Shown here one piece after another: positions 1 through 7,019 of a stretch of DNA of 7,441 nt. The translations under genes and the position numbers were made by a program. The stretch's first letter is position 1, and each line of letters begins with the position of its first letter. The stretch comes from a bacterium. GTDB lineage: Bacteria; Margulisbacteria; Marinamargulisbacteria; SXXA01. The notes below the pieces were generated by a model, which saw only the letters and a list, made by a program, of their open reading frames with translations, was not told the origin of the DNA and made no database searches. The stretch is from assembly GCA_010027915.1 (NCBI GenBank), contig RGUG01000058.1:1-7441 (forward strand), written 5' to 3'.

Positions 1-6
1 ACCATA

Positions 7-1608
7 ATGGCATTAAGACAGCAAGCCTCGAATCGCCCAAACGGGCAGAAAAAACAACCAGCCATAGATCAAGTGACAAACAAGGAATTGGAAACACTCA
101 TCAAGCAGTTTAGTCACAACAAGTGGGTTCAGCCAAAAAAGATTATTGCCCAACAAAAAGCAGATCTAGTGAGAGCAAAGGAAGTGGCAACACTGATCAA
201 GCATTTTAGTGACAATGGGGTTAACCCAGAACCAACTAGTACCCAACAAAAAATAGAGTGCCTTGCCTATCTACTTGATCCCACCACCGAACTGGGTCGG
301 TGGCTGAAACCATCCCATCACTATCAAGTCAGCATGTTGGGCATGATGAGCGGGATATATGAGAAAATCGCCACTGATCAAACCATTCAAACCATCTCAG
401 AAAAAGATCGTGATACTTTATCACGGATCCAGAATGAGTTAACCAACAAAATGCTCACATGCCAGCTCCCAGCCGAACCGGTTATGGTCATATTAAAGGG
501 TCATCGCACGTTAGGCCACACCGTAACGACAAGTGACCAAGAACAACTAATCAAAACACTGGATGCCCGAACCATCATCCAAGCCCATGATGACTTGTTT
601 CCAACCCAAGCGGCCTACCATCAATGGATTAACCAACAATTAAGCACCATCAATCAAATTGAAGCGGTTCCGGTTTGGGATGCAGAATGGGCACGCTGTA
701 TCAGCGAGGCTATCAACTCGAATCCAGGGAACCCGACTCACCAACACCTGTATCAGTTCGTGGAAAACGCAATCAAAGAGAAGCCTGATAGTCTTGATTG
801 GATCACCCCTATCCATTGGGATATTGTGCAAACGCTATGGCTGCTCAGAACAGTATGGACAACCTATCCTAACCAGTGGGACCTGGCCATGCAACCATTA
901 CCAACCGAAAAAGTGGCATCTATTCAAACAGGATTACGAATGGAATTTGGATCCTTCTTAAGTAAAAGATGCACTGCATCCTACCCCCAGTTGGAACCAG
1001 TAGTCAAGCACTTTTTTAGTGTGTTACTTGGCTTTAGACAACCCCTTGATCCGGACATATTCTATATCCTTAGAGAGGTACTCAATGCCCATGAACGAGC
1101 CACACCCCAGCTCACGTCACAGATTCAGCAGCATATTCAACAAGATAAGATCACCCAACCATTGCTACAATGCCTCATGATATTCCAACCCTTTAAACAT
1201 ACCCCATGGTATTCACCCGAAGTGAATCCGTTATGTGACGCTGATCACCCAAACGATAGGATACCAAACTGGATCAAGAAAAGATGGGATGAACCAATCA
1301 ACCCATTGATCCCGACGTGTTTAGCAACCGATAATCCCGTCATGGCAAAACAAGACGCCATCATGGGATTCATGATCACTTATTTAACGATCAACCCACA
1401 ATCGCCCGCACACCCTCAGCTGAAAACCATCATCCAATCACTCGACGACAATCAAAAATCACAGCTATTATCCCAGTTGCCCATCCCTTCTATAGTAAAA
1501 TATTGGGAACAATTATTTAGTGATAAAGAACAGTATAGAACATGGATGCAAAAAAACATAAACAGGCCAACTGTTCCTCCAGTGTATCACAGGGTTGAGC
1601 AGGTATAA
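7..1608 (+). CDS. Hypothetical protein with internal repeats, 533 aa
   Basis: I do not recognise this protein, and no catalytic motif, signal peptide or membrane segment is visible. It is rich in Gln, Asn, Thr, Pro, Ile and Trp and reads as soluble and mostly helical. Two internal duplications stand out. Residues 26-51 and 58-82 are an imperfect tandem repeat (KELETLIKQFSHN against KEVATLIKHFSDN). Residues 180-212 and 486-518 align without gaps at a spacing of 306, sharing the pattern QL..L...[TS]I....[DE].LF.....Y..W. The protein may therefore be built from diverged helical repeats. The ATG at 7 is only six bases from the window edge and no stop precedes it in frame, so the true start could lie upstream and no ribosome binding site can be judged. 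It ends in TAA and converges on the pentapeptide-repeat gene. Hand-counted sample lines suggest lower GC than the minus-strand housekeeping genes. That it is a real gene is well supported by its length and by amino-acid-level repeats; its function is unknown. Confidence 0.8.
   Translation: MALRQQASNRPNGQKKQPAIDQVTNKELETLIKQFSHNKWVQPKKIIAQQKADLVRAKEVATLIKHFSDNGVNPEPTSTQQKIECLAYLLDPTTELGRWLKPSHHYQVSMLGMMSGIYEKIATDQTIQTISEKDRDTLSRIQNELTNKMLTCQLPAEPVMVILKGHRTLGHTVTTSDQEQLIKTLDARTIIQAHDDLFPTQAAYHQWINQQLSTINQIEAVPVWDAEWARCISEAINSNPGNPTHQHLYQFVENAIKEKPDSLDWITPIHWDIVQTLWLLRTVWTTYPNQWDLAMQPLPTEKVASIQTGLRMEFGSFLSKRCTASYPQLEPVVKHFFSVLLGFRQPLDPDIFYILREVLNAHERATPQLTSQIQQHIQQDKITQPLLQCLMIFQPFKHTPWYSPEVNPLCDADHPNDRIPNWIKKRWDEPINPLIPTCLATDNPVMAKQDAIMGFMITYLTINPQSPAHPQLKTIIQSLDDNQKSQLLSQLPIPSIVKYWEQLFSDKEQYRTWMQKNINRPTVPPVYHRVEQV
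84..252 (+). repeat. Imperfect tandem duplication, about 96 bp, inside the hypothetical gene
   Basis: Bases 84-120 and 180-216 match at 31 of 37 positions with no gap, at an offset of 96 bp. The similarity fades and then returns at 149-159 and 242-252 (cccaacaaaaa), where the offset is 93 bp, which implies loss or gain of one codon. The reading frame is kept, so the protein carries two copies of a unit of about 32 residues. This is the trace of a fairly recent in-frame tandem duplication. Confidence 0.75.
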
Positions 1609-1754
1609 AAAATGAACAGCTGACGCTATCTGGATCAACCCGAAGGGGCAACACTGACACCCAGCTGACCACTATTGGCCGTATCACAACATCCTTAACC
1701 CCACCACGCTAGCGGTCTCATGCTACGAGGAATATGGACGCATGATGATGGGCC
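1609..1754. other. Intergenic gap between convergent genes
   Basis: This 146-bp gap separates the stop of the plus-strand hypothetical gene from the stop of the minus-strand pentapeptide-repeat gene. I see no open reading frame worth calling and no hairpin followed by a T-run on either strand, although two convergent genes would be expected to end transcription here. It contains an 8-bp direct repeat CAGCTGAC (1617-1624 and 1662-1669) and an 8-bp palindrome CGCTAGCG (1707-1714). Both are short enough to be chance. Confidence 0.6.
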
Positions 1755-3278
1755 TTACCGTTGAAACGTGGTGCATAACGCGACCATGATCTCCGTGCAA
1801 TGTGGGGTAGCCAGTGGATCGGTGGTAACCAGTAAGTGAGCAAATGACGGAAACGTGTGGACGACCATTCCCAATACCAAGCCGGCGTTGGTGGCACGCT
1901 CACCATGACTTGGGCTGTTTTTGACTTCGATAAGTTTGTCAACGATTTTTTTGAGCAAGGCCTCCGTGTGGCGTCTGTCCGGTTGGGCTGCCATGTCATC
2001 CAATGCGGATTGGATAAGGGCGTTGTTTTCAGGGGTCAAATGGCCATTGCCATGACGAATATGCCGCTGGATCACACCCTCAAAGCACTCAGCTACCCAT
2101 TGTGGATGCGTATCCAAATCAGCAGTTCGGGCCATGATGCCATGCCATGTTGCCAATAACACATCGCCCCATTGAACATCACTCAAATTGGCCCCTTTCA
2201 ACTTAGTGTCACTCAAATGAGCCCCATTTAATTGGGCCCGCCTCACATCAGCCCCACTCAAATCGGCCTCACTCAAGTTGATATAACTCAAATCGGCCTC
2301 ACTCAAGTTGGCCCCACTCAAATTGGTCGCCCTCAAACGGGCCCACCTCACATCAGCCCCACTTAAATCAGCCCCACTCAAATTGGCCCCCTCTAATTGG
2401 GCACACCTCAAGTCAGCCCCACTCAAATCAAGGCCCTGCAAATCAAGGCCCTGCAAATCGGCATTAACCAACGTAATCCCATTCAAATAAGCCCCACCCA
2501 AATGAGCCTTCGTCAACTTCGCCCGTGTCAAGTGAGCCCACCTTAAATCAGCATCCATCACATAAGCCCCGCTCAAATTGGCACGTTCAAACGCCATACC
2601 CCGCAAATCAAGCCCCCTCAAATCAGCCCCACTTAAATCAGCCTCACTCAATTTGGCCCCACCCCAATCCACCTCCCTCAAGTCAAGCCCACTCAACCGA
2701 GCACGGACCAAACAAGCCCGACTCAAACTCGCCCTCATTAATATGGCACCCCTCAAGTCAACATGTTTCATATTGGCCCCCTCTAGCTGAGCCCCCCGCA
2801 GGTTGACTGTTTTCAAATTGGCCCTTTCCAAGTTGGTCTTTTCCAAATTGGCCTTTTCCAAATTGGCCCCCTCCAGCTGAGCCCCACTCAAATTGGCCTG
2901 ACTTAAATTGGTTGCACGCAAGTCACATCCCACGAGGTTGACCCGAATCAAATTGAAGCCACTCAAGTCTACCCCACTCAACTCAATATGCCTCAAATCA
3001 AGGGCATCTAATGGGTGCCGTTGGGCTATCATGTGGCCAATGATGACCCTGGTGTGTGTCGCAGGGGGATTGGAAGGGCCCAATCGCATCAGCGACGTCG
3101 TCACCTGGGATGGTAATGACCCAGTTGGCAGGGATGACGGATCCAAAGAGAGAGTCGGAAGACGCTGAACCGGGCTAGAACCATCTAAGTGCATGGACAC
3201 CCCACTGACATCATCATCGCATGAGAATCCCCCAAAAAAGACATCAAGAAACAGTATCCTGGCATGGTAGCACACCAT
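1755..3278 (-). CDS. Long pentapeptide-repeat protein, about 507 aa
   Basis: Numbered from the ATG at 3278, residues 89-373 form about 57 consecutive A(D/N)LXX pentapeptides without one break in register. The central position is almost always Leu, with occasional Met, Phe, Val, Ile or Trp, and Ala, Val or Leu is at the preceding inward position. In known pentapeptide-repeat proteins this folds into a right-handed quadrilateral beta-helix, four repeats per turn, so about 14 turns are predicted here. Residues 374-507 are a non-repetitive, probably helical C-terminal domain with several His and Cys residues, which I do not recognise. The N-terminal 88 residues are non-repetitive and begin with a hydrophobic stretch ending FFGGFSC, only weakly lipoprotein-like because an Asp interrupts it. 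I chose ATG 3278 because GGGAG lies 11 bases upstream; ATG 3296, TTG 3299 and an ATG at 3194 are alternatives. Family members include gyrase-protecting DNA mimics (MfpA, Qnr), but most have no known role, and nothing here points to gyrase. The gene stands alone, converging on the hypothetical gene. The family call is secure; the function is unknown. Confidence 0.9.
   Translation of the reverse strand: MVCYHARILFLDVFFGGFSCDDDVSGVSMHLDGSSPVQRLPTLSLDPSSLPTGSLPSQVTTSLMRLGPSNPPATHTRVIIGHMIAQRHPLDALDLRHIELSGVDLSGFNLIRVNLVGCDLRATNLSQANLSGAQLEGANLEKANLEKTNLERANLKTVNLRGAQLEGANMKHVDLRGAILMRASLSRACLVRARLSGLDLREVDWGGAKLSEADLSGADLRGLDLRGMAFERANLSGAYVMDADLRWAHLTRAKLTKAHLGGAYLNGITLVNADLQGLDLQGLDLSGADLRCAQLEGANLSGADLSGADVRWARLRATNLSGANLSEADLSYINLSEADLSGADVRRAQLNGAHLSDTKLKGANLSDVQWGDVLLATWHGIMARTADLDTHPQWVAECFEGVIQRHIRHGNGHLTPENNALIQSALDDMAAQPDRRHTEALLKKIVDKLIEVKNSPSHGERATNAGLVLGMVVHTFPSFAHLLVTTDPLATPHCTEIMVALCTTFQR
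2160..3014 (-). repeat. 15-bp periodic DNA encoding the pentapeptide array
   Basis: The DNA shows a strong 15-bp period, one unit per pentapeptide. Most units are diverged, but some are exact copies. The unit caaatcaaggccctg is repeated perfectly at 2424-2438 and 2439-2453 and continues to 2459. The unit ttttccaaattggcc is exact at 2839-2853 and 2854-2868, with a diverged third copy at 2824-2838. A 25-bp segment at 2256-2280 recurs exactly at 2286-2310. Coordinates are on the plus strand; the coding strand is minus. Exact neighbouring copies beside diverged ones suggest recent tandem duplication or gene conversion within the array. Confidence 0.9.
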
Positions 3279-3477
3279 CCTGAAGGGGTCTCCCATCAAG
3301 TAAGCCCGTACACCCTGTTGATTGGGGTGCCAGGAAGCCCATCACCGATGGCCTCATCCGCAACGGGATCGCCACATGCCCCCAGCCATCCCCAAGAAAG
3401 AACCTGGGCCAGTCACATGGGACCCCGGAACATATCCCTACAAGCCATCAAGCAATAGGCGTGGGGTTAAAAACAGA

Positions 3478-3535
3478 GGGGCATGACTGTGGGCGAAATG
3501 GCTGTGGGGGGCATCACTATGGGGAAGGTGGCCAT
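3478..3535. repeat. Imperfect 30-bp tandem repeat, G-rich
   Basis: Two 28-bp copies, 3478-3505 and 3508-3535, are offset by 30 bp and match at 21 of 28 positions. Each begins GGGGCAT.ACT.TGGG on the plus strand and ends in TGGC.. T. The shared pattern is too long to be comfortable as chance, but the region is G-rich, which raises the background. It lies between the candidate holA terminator and the pentapeptide-repeat gene. It could be a regulatory direct repeat or the remnant of a repetitive coding sequence. Confidence 0.5.
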
Positions 3536-3561
3536 CAGGCAAAATGAAAGACCGGTACCAA

Positions 3562-3601
3562 GAAAAAGAGGATGATGACACCGGCCACGAATACGGTGTC
3601 A
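3562..3601 (-). terminator. Candidate rho-independent terminator after holA
   Basis: An 8-bp perfect inverted repeat, TGACACCG (3576-3583) and CGGTGTCA (3594-3601), encloses a 10-base loop. Read on the minus strand, the stem is followed by TCATCC and then CTCTTTTTCT-like T-rich sequence. It lies 10 bp past the holA stop codon, as expected for the end of the kinase-murA-tyrS-holA unit. The T-run begins several bases after the stem, later than in a classical terminator, so termination may be weak. Confidence 0.5.
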
Positions 3602-3611
3602 ACAACAAGCC

Positions 3612-4553
3612 TCAGTGGGACAACAGGGCAATCAAGCGTGGCAAGGAATCCTGAGATCGAATCCGCCCCCGTTTGATGTCATAATCCAACCCATGTAACC
3701 CATGCATAATCGCAGTCAGTGAGGCCATATCGTGATGCTGACCCATATCAGCCAGTGTTTGTTTGATAAAAAAAGGATGACGCCCCAATTGCGTGGCAAT
3801 CGCCTCCACCCCTTGCCCTTTACGGGCCACCATCGATAGCAACAATTCGGTGGTATGGCCCAAGGTCGCAACCAGCTTGATGGGGTCTTCCCCTTGTTGC
3901 ATCAAACGATGTAACGAACGAATGAGTTCCTTTTTTTGACCCTTTTTAAAGGCAGTGGTGAGGGTATGAAGTGACGCCGCTTGGGGGCCCAACACCAACC
4001 ATACCTCATGGGTGTCAATGGGGTTCGGAGGGTGATACAGGCTGCGAAGGGTATCGATCAACGGTAACAGTCGACTCACTTGGGTTCCGACATGATCGGC
4101 CAACAGGGTAACAGCATGGTCTGTGACGGAAAGTCCCGTATCCCGAATGTGTTGTATCACCCACTGCCGTGCTTTTCCCCCTTCCCATTCTTCAAACAAA
4201 GAATACGTTTCATGCTGACTGATTTTTTTGAGGTGGGCACAGGCTTTGAGTCTCATGTCCAACTTTTTGGTACTAATCACCCACAAAGGGGCATCTGGGT
4301 TGGCCATTGCCAATGTGTCTTTTAGCTCGCGAAAAGGGCCATCATCGAGGCTACGTCCCAGCCACCATGGGTTCATGATCACCACCACTTTTTGGGCATC
4401 AAACAATTGCCGCCCACAAAGTGCCATCATCAGCTCATCACACGTCGCCTCTGAGGGTAGGGACTCGATGGGTTGATTGACCAGTGTGCGTCGCAACTGG
4501 TGGTATCGATGCATCACCCTGGCATCGTCAGTCCCTTGCAACCAGATAATCAT
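3612..4553 (-). CDS. holA: DNA polymerase III delta subunit
   Basis: The delta subunit is the part of the clamp-loader complex that opens the sliding-clamp ring and helps load it on DNA at the replication fork. This 313-residue protein follows the family pattern. The N-terminal region has [16 protein letters not shown] (residues 47-62), matching the usual segment in which a Phe-Asp or similar pair precedes a hydrophobic strand. Next comes [18 protein letters not shown] (86-103), the usual Lys-Leu-Asp-x-Arg element. A helical middle domain follows (about 138-190), then a C-terminal collar domain with [12 protein letters not shown] (221-232), LGRHPFFIK (256-264) and DYDIKRG (290-296), the last two being the most recognisable family signatures. 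It is slightly shorter than E. coli HolA (343 aa). The ATG at 4553 overlaps the tyrS stop as ATGA, and AGGG lies four bases upstream, so translation is probably coupled to tyrS. It appears to be the last gene of its operon. The family is divergent at sequence level, but the combined motifs make the call firm. Confidence 0.88.
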   Translation of the reverse strand: MIIWLQGTDDARVMHRYHQLRRTLVNQPIESLPSEATCDELMMALCGRQLFDAQKVVVIMNPWWLGRSLDDGPFRELKDTLAMANPDAPLWVISTKKLDMRLKACAHLKKISQHETYSLFEEWEGGKARQWVIQHIRDTGLSVTDHAVTLLADHVGTQVSRLLPLIDTLRSLYHPPNPIDTHEVWLVLGPQAASLHTLTTAFKKGQKKELIRSLHRLMQQGEDPIKLVATLGHTTELLLSMVARKGQGVEAIATQLGRHPFFIKQTLADMGQHHDMASLTAIMHGLHGLDYDIKRGRIRSQDSLPRLIALLSH

Positions 4554-5725
4554 AGAACCCTAAGAAAGCGTCGTTTACCCACTTTAATGACCCCATCATG
4601 GTCAATCAGATGGATAGGGGAGTGGATCACATCCCCATTCCACGTGACGGCCCCTTGGGCAACCAAACGAGCGAACTCCTTTTTGGACGGTACCATCTGG
4701 GCATTCATCACAATATCAACCAAAGGATGGGTCCCTTGACGTTCAAATACAGGCATCTGATCGGGACACTCATGCTGACTAAACACCCGTCGAAATTCTT
4801 CGGCGGCCGCATCGATGGTGGGCAAGTCAAAATAAGGGGTCATGATGGACTTTGCCAAGGTTTCTTTGGCCGTGCGAGGATGACACACCCCCGTTTGGAT
4901 TTCATCAAGAAACCGGGCCAATCTGTCATTGGACCAATCAGTCAGAAGGCTTGCATACCGGGGCATGAGGGCATCCCCCATTGACATCAGCTTGCCAAAC
5001 ATATCACGGGGGGTATCGGTCAACGAAACATAATTACCCAAGGATTTACTCATTTTGGCAACCCCATCTAACCCTTCAATTAACGGGGTGATTAACAAGC
5101 GTTGGGGCACTTGGCCATACGCCTGTTGCAATTGTCGGCCCATCAATAAATTAAAGGTTTGATCCGTGGCCCCCACTTCAACATCCGAGTGCAAAACCAC
5201 GGAATCATATCCTTGTAACAACGGATACAACAATTCGTGAAGGGCAATCGGGCTTTGTTGGGCGTACCGTTTGGCAAAATCATCCCGTTCCAACAAGCGG
5301 GCCACGGTGCTATGGGCGGCCAGTTGAATCAAGTCTTTGGCCGTTAAGGGGGCCAGCCAATCGGCATTGTAAACCACGGTGGTGCGTTGGGAGTCTAATA
5401 CCTTAAAAACTTGTGCTTGATAGGTGAGGGCATGGTGTTGTACTTGTTCGGCCGACAATGGGGGGCGGGTAACTGATTTGCCGGTGGGATCCCCAATCAT
5501 GGCCGTAAACGTGCCAATCAGAAATTGAACATGATGCCCCATGTCTTGACACGCACGCAACAAGCGAAGACTGAGGGTATGTCCCAAATGCAAATCCGGG
5601 GCAGATGGGTCGGCCCCAAACTTGATGGTCAGCGGGGTGGGATGTTGCAAAATGGTGGCGACAGAATCGGGAATGGCGTCGCATACCAAGCGTGTCACCC
5701 AATCCGGTATACTCATCGTGACCAT
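4550..5725 (-). CDS. tyrS: Tyrosyl-tRNA synthetase, type II
   Basis: This enzyme attaches tyrosine to tRNA-Tyr, using ATP, in the cytoplasm. Numbered from ATG 5725 (391 aa), it shows the class I signature HLGH (residues 46-49) in [13 protein letters not shown] and the KMSKS loop (224-228) in [12 protein letters not shown]. Between them are IGDPTGKS (77-84), [11 protein letters not shown] (144-154), YPLLQGYDS (167-175) and [12 protein letters not shown] (185-196), all characteristic of the type II (TyrZ-like) branch. A C-terminal S4 RNA-binding domain begins near residue 347 ([19 protein letters not shown]). The length fits this branch. The open frame continues upstream to a TTG at 5779, which would overlap murA by 8 bp, but the family normally has about 30 residues before the KFG/KLG strand, so ATG 5725 or 5716 fits better. 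No start has a strong ribosome binding site. No T-box leader is visible upstream, as the region is murA coding sequence. It sits between murA and holA in the same unit and overlaps holA by four bases. Confidence 0.95.
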   Translation of the reverse strand: MVTMSIPDWVTRLVCDAIPDSVATILQHPTPLTIKFGADPSAPDLHLGHTLSLRLLRACQDMGHHVQFLIGTFTAMIGDPTGKSVTRPPLSAEQVQHHALTYQAQVFKVLDSQRTTVVYNADWLAPLTAKDLIQLAAHSTVARLLERDDFAKRYAQQSPIALHELLYPLLQGYDSVVLHSDVEVGATDQTFNLLMGRQLQQAYGQVPQRLLITPLIEGLDGVAKMSKSLGNYVSLTDTPRDMFGKLMSMGDALMPRYASLLTDWSNDRLARFLDEIQTGVCHPRTAKETLAKSIMTPYFDLPTIDAAAEEFRRVFSQHECPDQMPVFERQGTHPLVDIVMNAQMVPSKKEFARLVAQGAVTWNGDVIHSPIHLIDHDGVIKVGKRRFLRVL

Positions 5726-5771
5726 ACCCAACTGAACGTGAAAAGGGAAAACGGGTGGCGTCGCATTATCA

Positions 5772-7019
5772 TTATTCAATCATGGTGGCACCCAGTGCCC
5801 GTAATTTTCCTGGAAAGTCATCATAGCCCCGTCGTAGGTGTTTTAAGCCATGAATACGGGTTTCCCCATGGGCGGCCAAACCCGCCAATACCAATGCAGC
5901 ACCCGCCCTTAAATCCGTCATTTTAACCTCACAACCGGTTAATGCGGATACCCCGGTGATGATGGCATGTTGGTGGTCTAATTTGATTTTGGCTCCCATT
6001 CGCATCAATTCATTGGCATGCATAAATCGGTTTTCAAAAATACTTTCTTTGACGATGCTCTGCCCGTCAGCCAATGTTAACAAGGCCATCATTTGGGCTT
6101 GCATATCCGTCGGAAAACCAGGATGGGGCTGGGTTTCAAACGTAACACCCCGAAAAAAAGACCCATGGCGGGCACGCATCCAATTGGGGCCCGTTTCAAT
6201 ACAAAGACCCGTTTGGGTTAAACAATCAAGCAATGCCGTGCAATCGTCCGGTGTGCAGTGTGTCACGGTGACATCCCCCCCAGTCATCACGCCGGCCAAC
6301 AACAACGACCCCGCCTCAATCCGATCCGGCATAACCGCATGATGGGTGCCAGACAACCCCGATACCCCTTCAATTTGAATGGTAGGGGTGCCACACCCCG
6401 TGATCTTACCGCCCGCACGGTTTAATAAATGACCCAAATCAATGATTTCAGGTTCGCAGGCGGCACCATGAATGGTGGTATGGCCCTCGGCAATGGTGGC
6501 CGCCATCATCACGTTTTCGGTGGCCCCTACCGAGGGAAAGGGTAAGTACACATCTCCCCCCTTAACGGTTTTGGCTTGTAACTCGACAAACCCATGTTCA
6601 ATTCGGTGGCGAATACCCAATTGTTCAAACCCTGTTAAGTGAATGTCAATGGGTCGTGACCCAATCGAACAACCACCCGGGAGCGGCACTTTGGCAAACC
6701 CGGTGTAGGCAACCAATGGGCCCGCCACAAAAAACGAGGCCCGCATGGCCGTTACCAATTCGTAGGGGGCAATATGACGTACTTTTTTGGTGTTAGAAAT
6801 GCTGACGCGGTTACCTTTTAATAAATCGGCTCGAACCCCCAAGCTATTTAACATTTTGACCATGGTAATCACATCCATCAAATGGGGGACATTGGTCAGC
6901 TCAGAGTCACCTCGCATCATGAGGGTCGCCGCCAATAAGGGTAAGGCGGCATTTTTTGCACCCGACGCCGCCACTTCGCCATGTAATGCGGTCCCGCCGA
7001 TCACCACTAATCCGGCCAT
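5772..7019 (-). CDS. murA: UDP-N-acetylglucosamine 1-carboxyvinyltransferase
   Basis: MurA transfers enolpyruvate from phosphoenolpyruvate to UDP-N-acetylglucosamine, the first committed step of peptidoglycan synthesis, in the cytoplasm. From ATG 7019 the protein is 415 residues, the usual length (E. coli, 419). The phosphoenolpyruvate-binding SGAKNA has Lys22-Asn23. MRASFF has Arg93, equivalent to E. coli Arg91. The active-site loop is [14 protein letters not shown] with Cys117 and Arg122, equivalent to Cys115 and Arg120. Further on are GFPTDMQAQ with the catalytic Asp, [12 protein letters not shown], and [16 protein letters not shown], which holds the conserved C-terminal Arg. Because the loop residue is Cys and not Asp, the enzyme is predicted to be sensitive to fosfomycin; this is inferred from family knowledge. 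A longer frame begins at 7058, but the family N-terminus and the GGAAGGGG sequence just upstream select 7019. It overlaps the stop of the upstream kinase-like gene by 13 bp. No second murA copy is in the window. Confidence 0.97.
   Translation of the reverse strand: MAGLVVIGGTALHGEVAASGAKNAALPLLAATLMMRGDSELTNVPHLMDVITMVKMLNSLGVRADLLKGNRVSISNTKKVRHIAPYELVTAMRASFFVAGPLVAYTGFAKVPLPGGCSIGSRPIDIHLTGFEQLGIRHRIEHGFVELQAKTVKGGDVYLPFPSVGATENVMMAATIAEGHTTIHGAACEPEIIDLGHLLNRAGGKITGCGTPTIQIEGVSGLSGTHHAVMPDRIEAGSLLLAGVMTGGDVTVTHCTPDDCTALLDCLTQTGLCIETGPNWMRARHGSFFRGVTFETQPHPGFPTDMQAQMMALLTLADGQSIVKESIFENRFMHANELMRMGAKIKLDHQHAIITGVSALTGCEVKMTDLRAGAALVLAGLAAHGETRIHGLKHLRRGYDDFPGKLRALGATMIE

Larger units (their letters stand above)
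3279..3611. other. Intergenic region between holA and the pentapeptide-repeat gene
   Basis: About 330 bp separate the holA stop from the chosen start of the pentapeptide-repeat gene, and both genes point left. The stretch must hold the promoter of the pentapeptide-repeat gene if that gene is transcribed on its own, but I could not find a convincing -35/-10 pair on the minus strand. It does contain a candidate terminator and a G-rich 30-bp tandem repeat, listed separately. A 64-codon plus-strand frame at 3264-3458 has no supporting features, and I do not call it. Confidence 0.6.

Noticed and set aside
1617..1669. Direct repeat CAGCTGAC as a possible attachment site or terminator stem
   Set aside because: It is only 8 bp long, with no integrase or mobile-element gene nearby and no T-run. 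CAGCTG is self-complementary, so apparent pairing is cheap.
1718..2159. Minus- and plus-strand frames of 93 and 100 codons overlapping the C-terminal domain of the pentapeptide-repeat gene
   Set aside because: The overlapping minus frame encodes the well-supported long protein, and these alternatives look like shadows with no domain evidence.
2160..3014. Regularly spaced repeats that could suggest a CRISPR array
   Set aside because: The period is 15 bp with no unique spacers, and the minus-strand frame encodes a perfect pentapeptide register throughout.
2308..3168. Several plus-strand frames opposite the pentapeptide array, with periodic Pro-Leu-Lys-Ser peptides
   Set aside because: They are antisense reflections of the 15-bp periodic coding DNA. 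Their periodicity comes from the real repeats, they are fragmented, and they have no independent support.
3264..3458. 64-codon plus-strand frame overlapping the start of the pentapeptide-repeat gene
   Set aside because: Low-complexity Ser/Pro/His composition, no good ribosome binding site and no recognisable domain. It is probably chance.
3300..3480. Promoter for the pentapeptide-repeat gene
   Set aside because: I looked for a minus-strand -35/-10 pair with 16-18 bp spacing. The best candidates matched poorly or had wrong spacing.
5726..5771. Possible T-box leader before tyrS
   Set aside because: The gap is only 46 bp and the preceding sequence is murA coding DNA, leaving no room for a specifier stem and antiterminator.
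4080..6342. Plus-strand frames of 80-133 codons opposite holA, tyrS and murA
   Set aside because: The opposite strand carries recognised, conserved proteins across the whole region.
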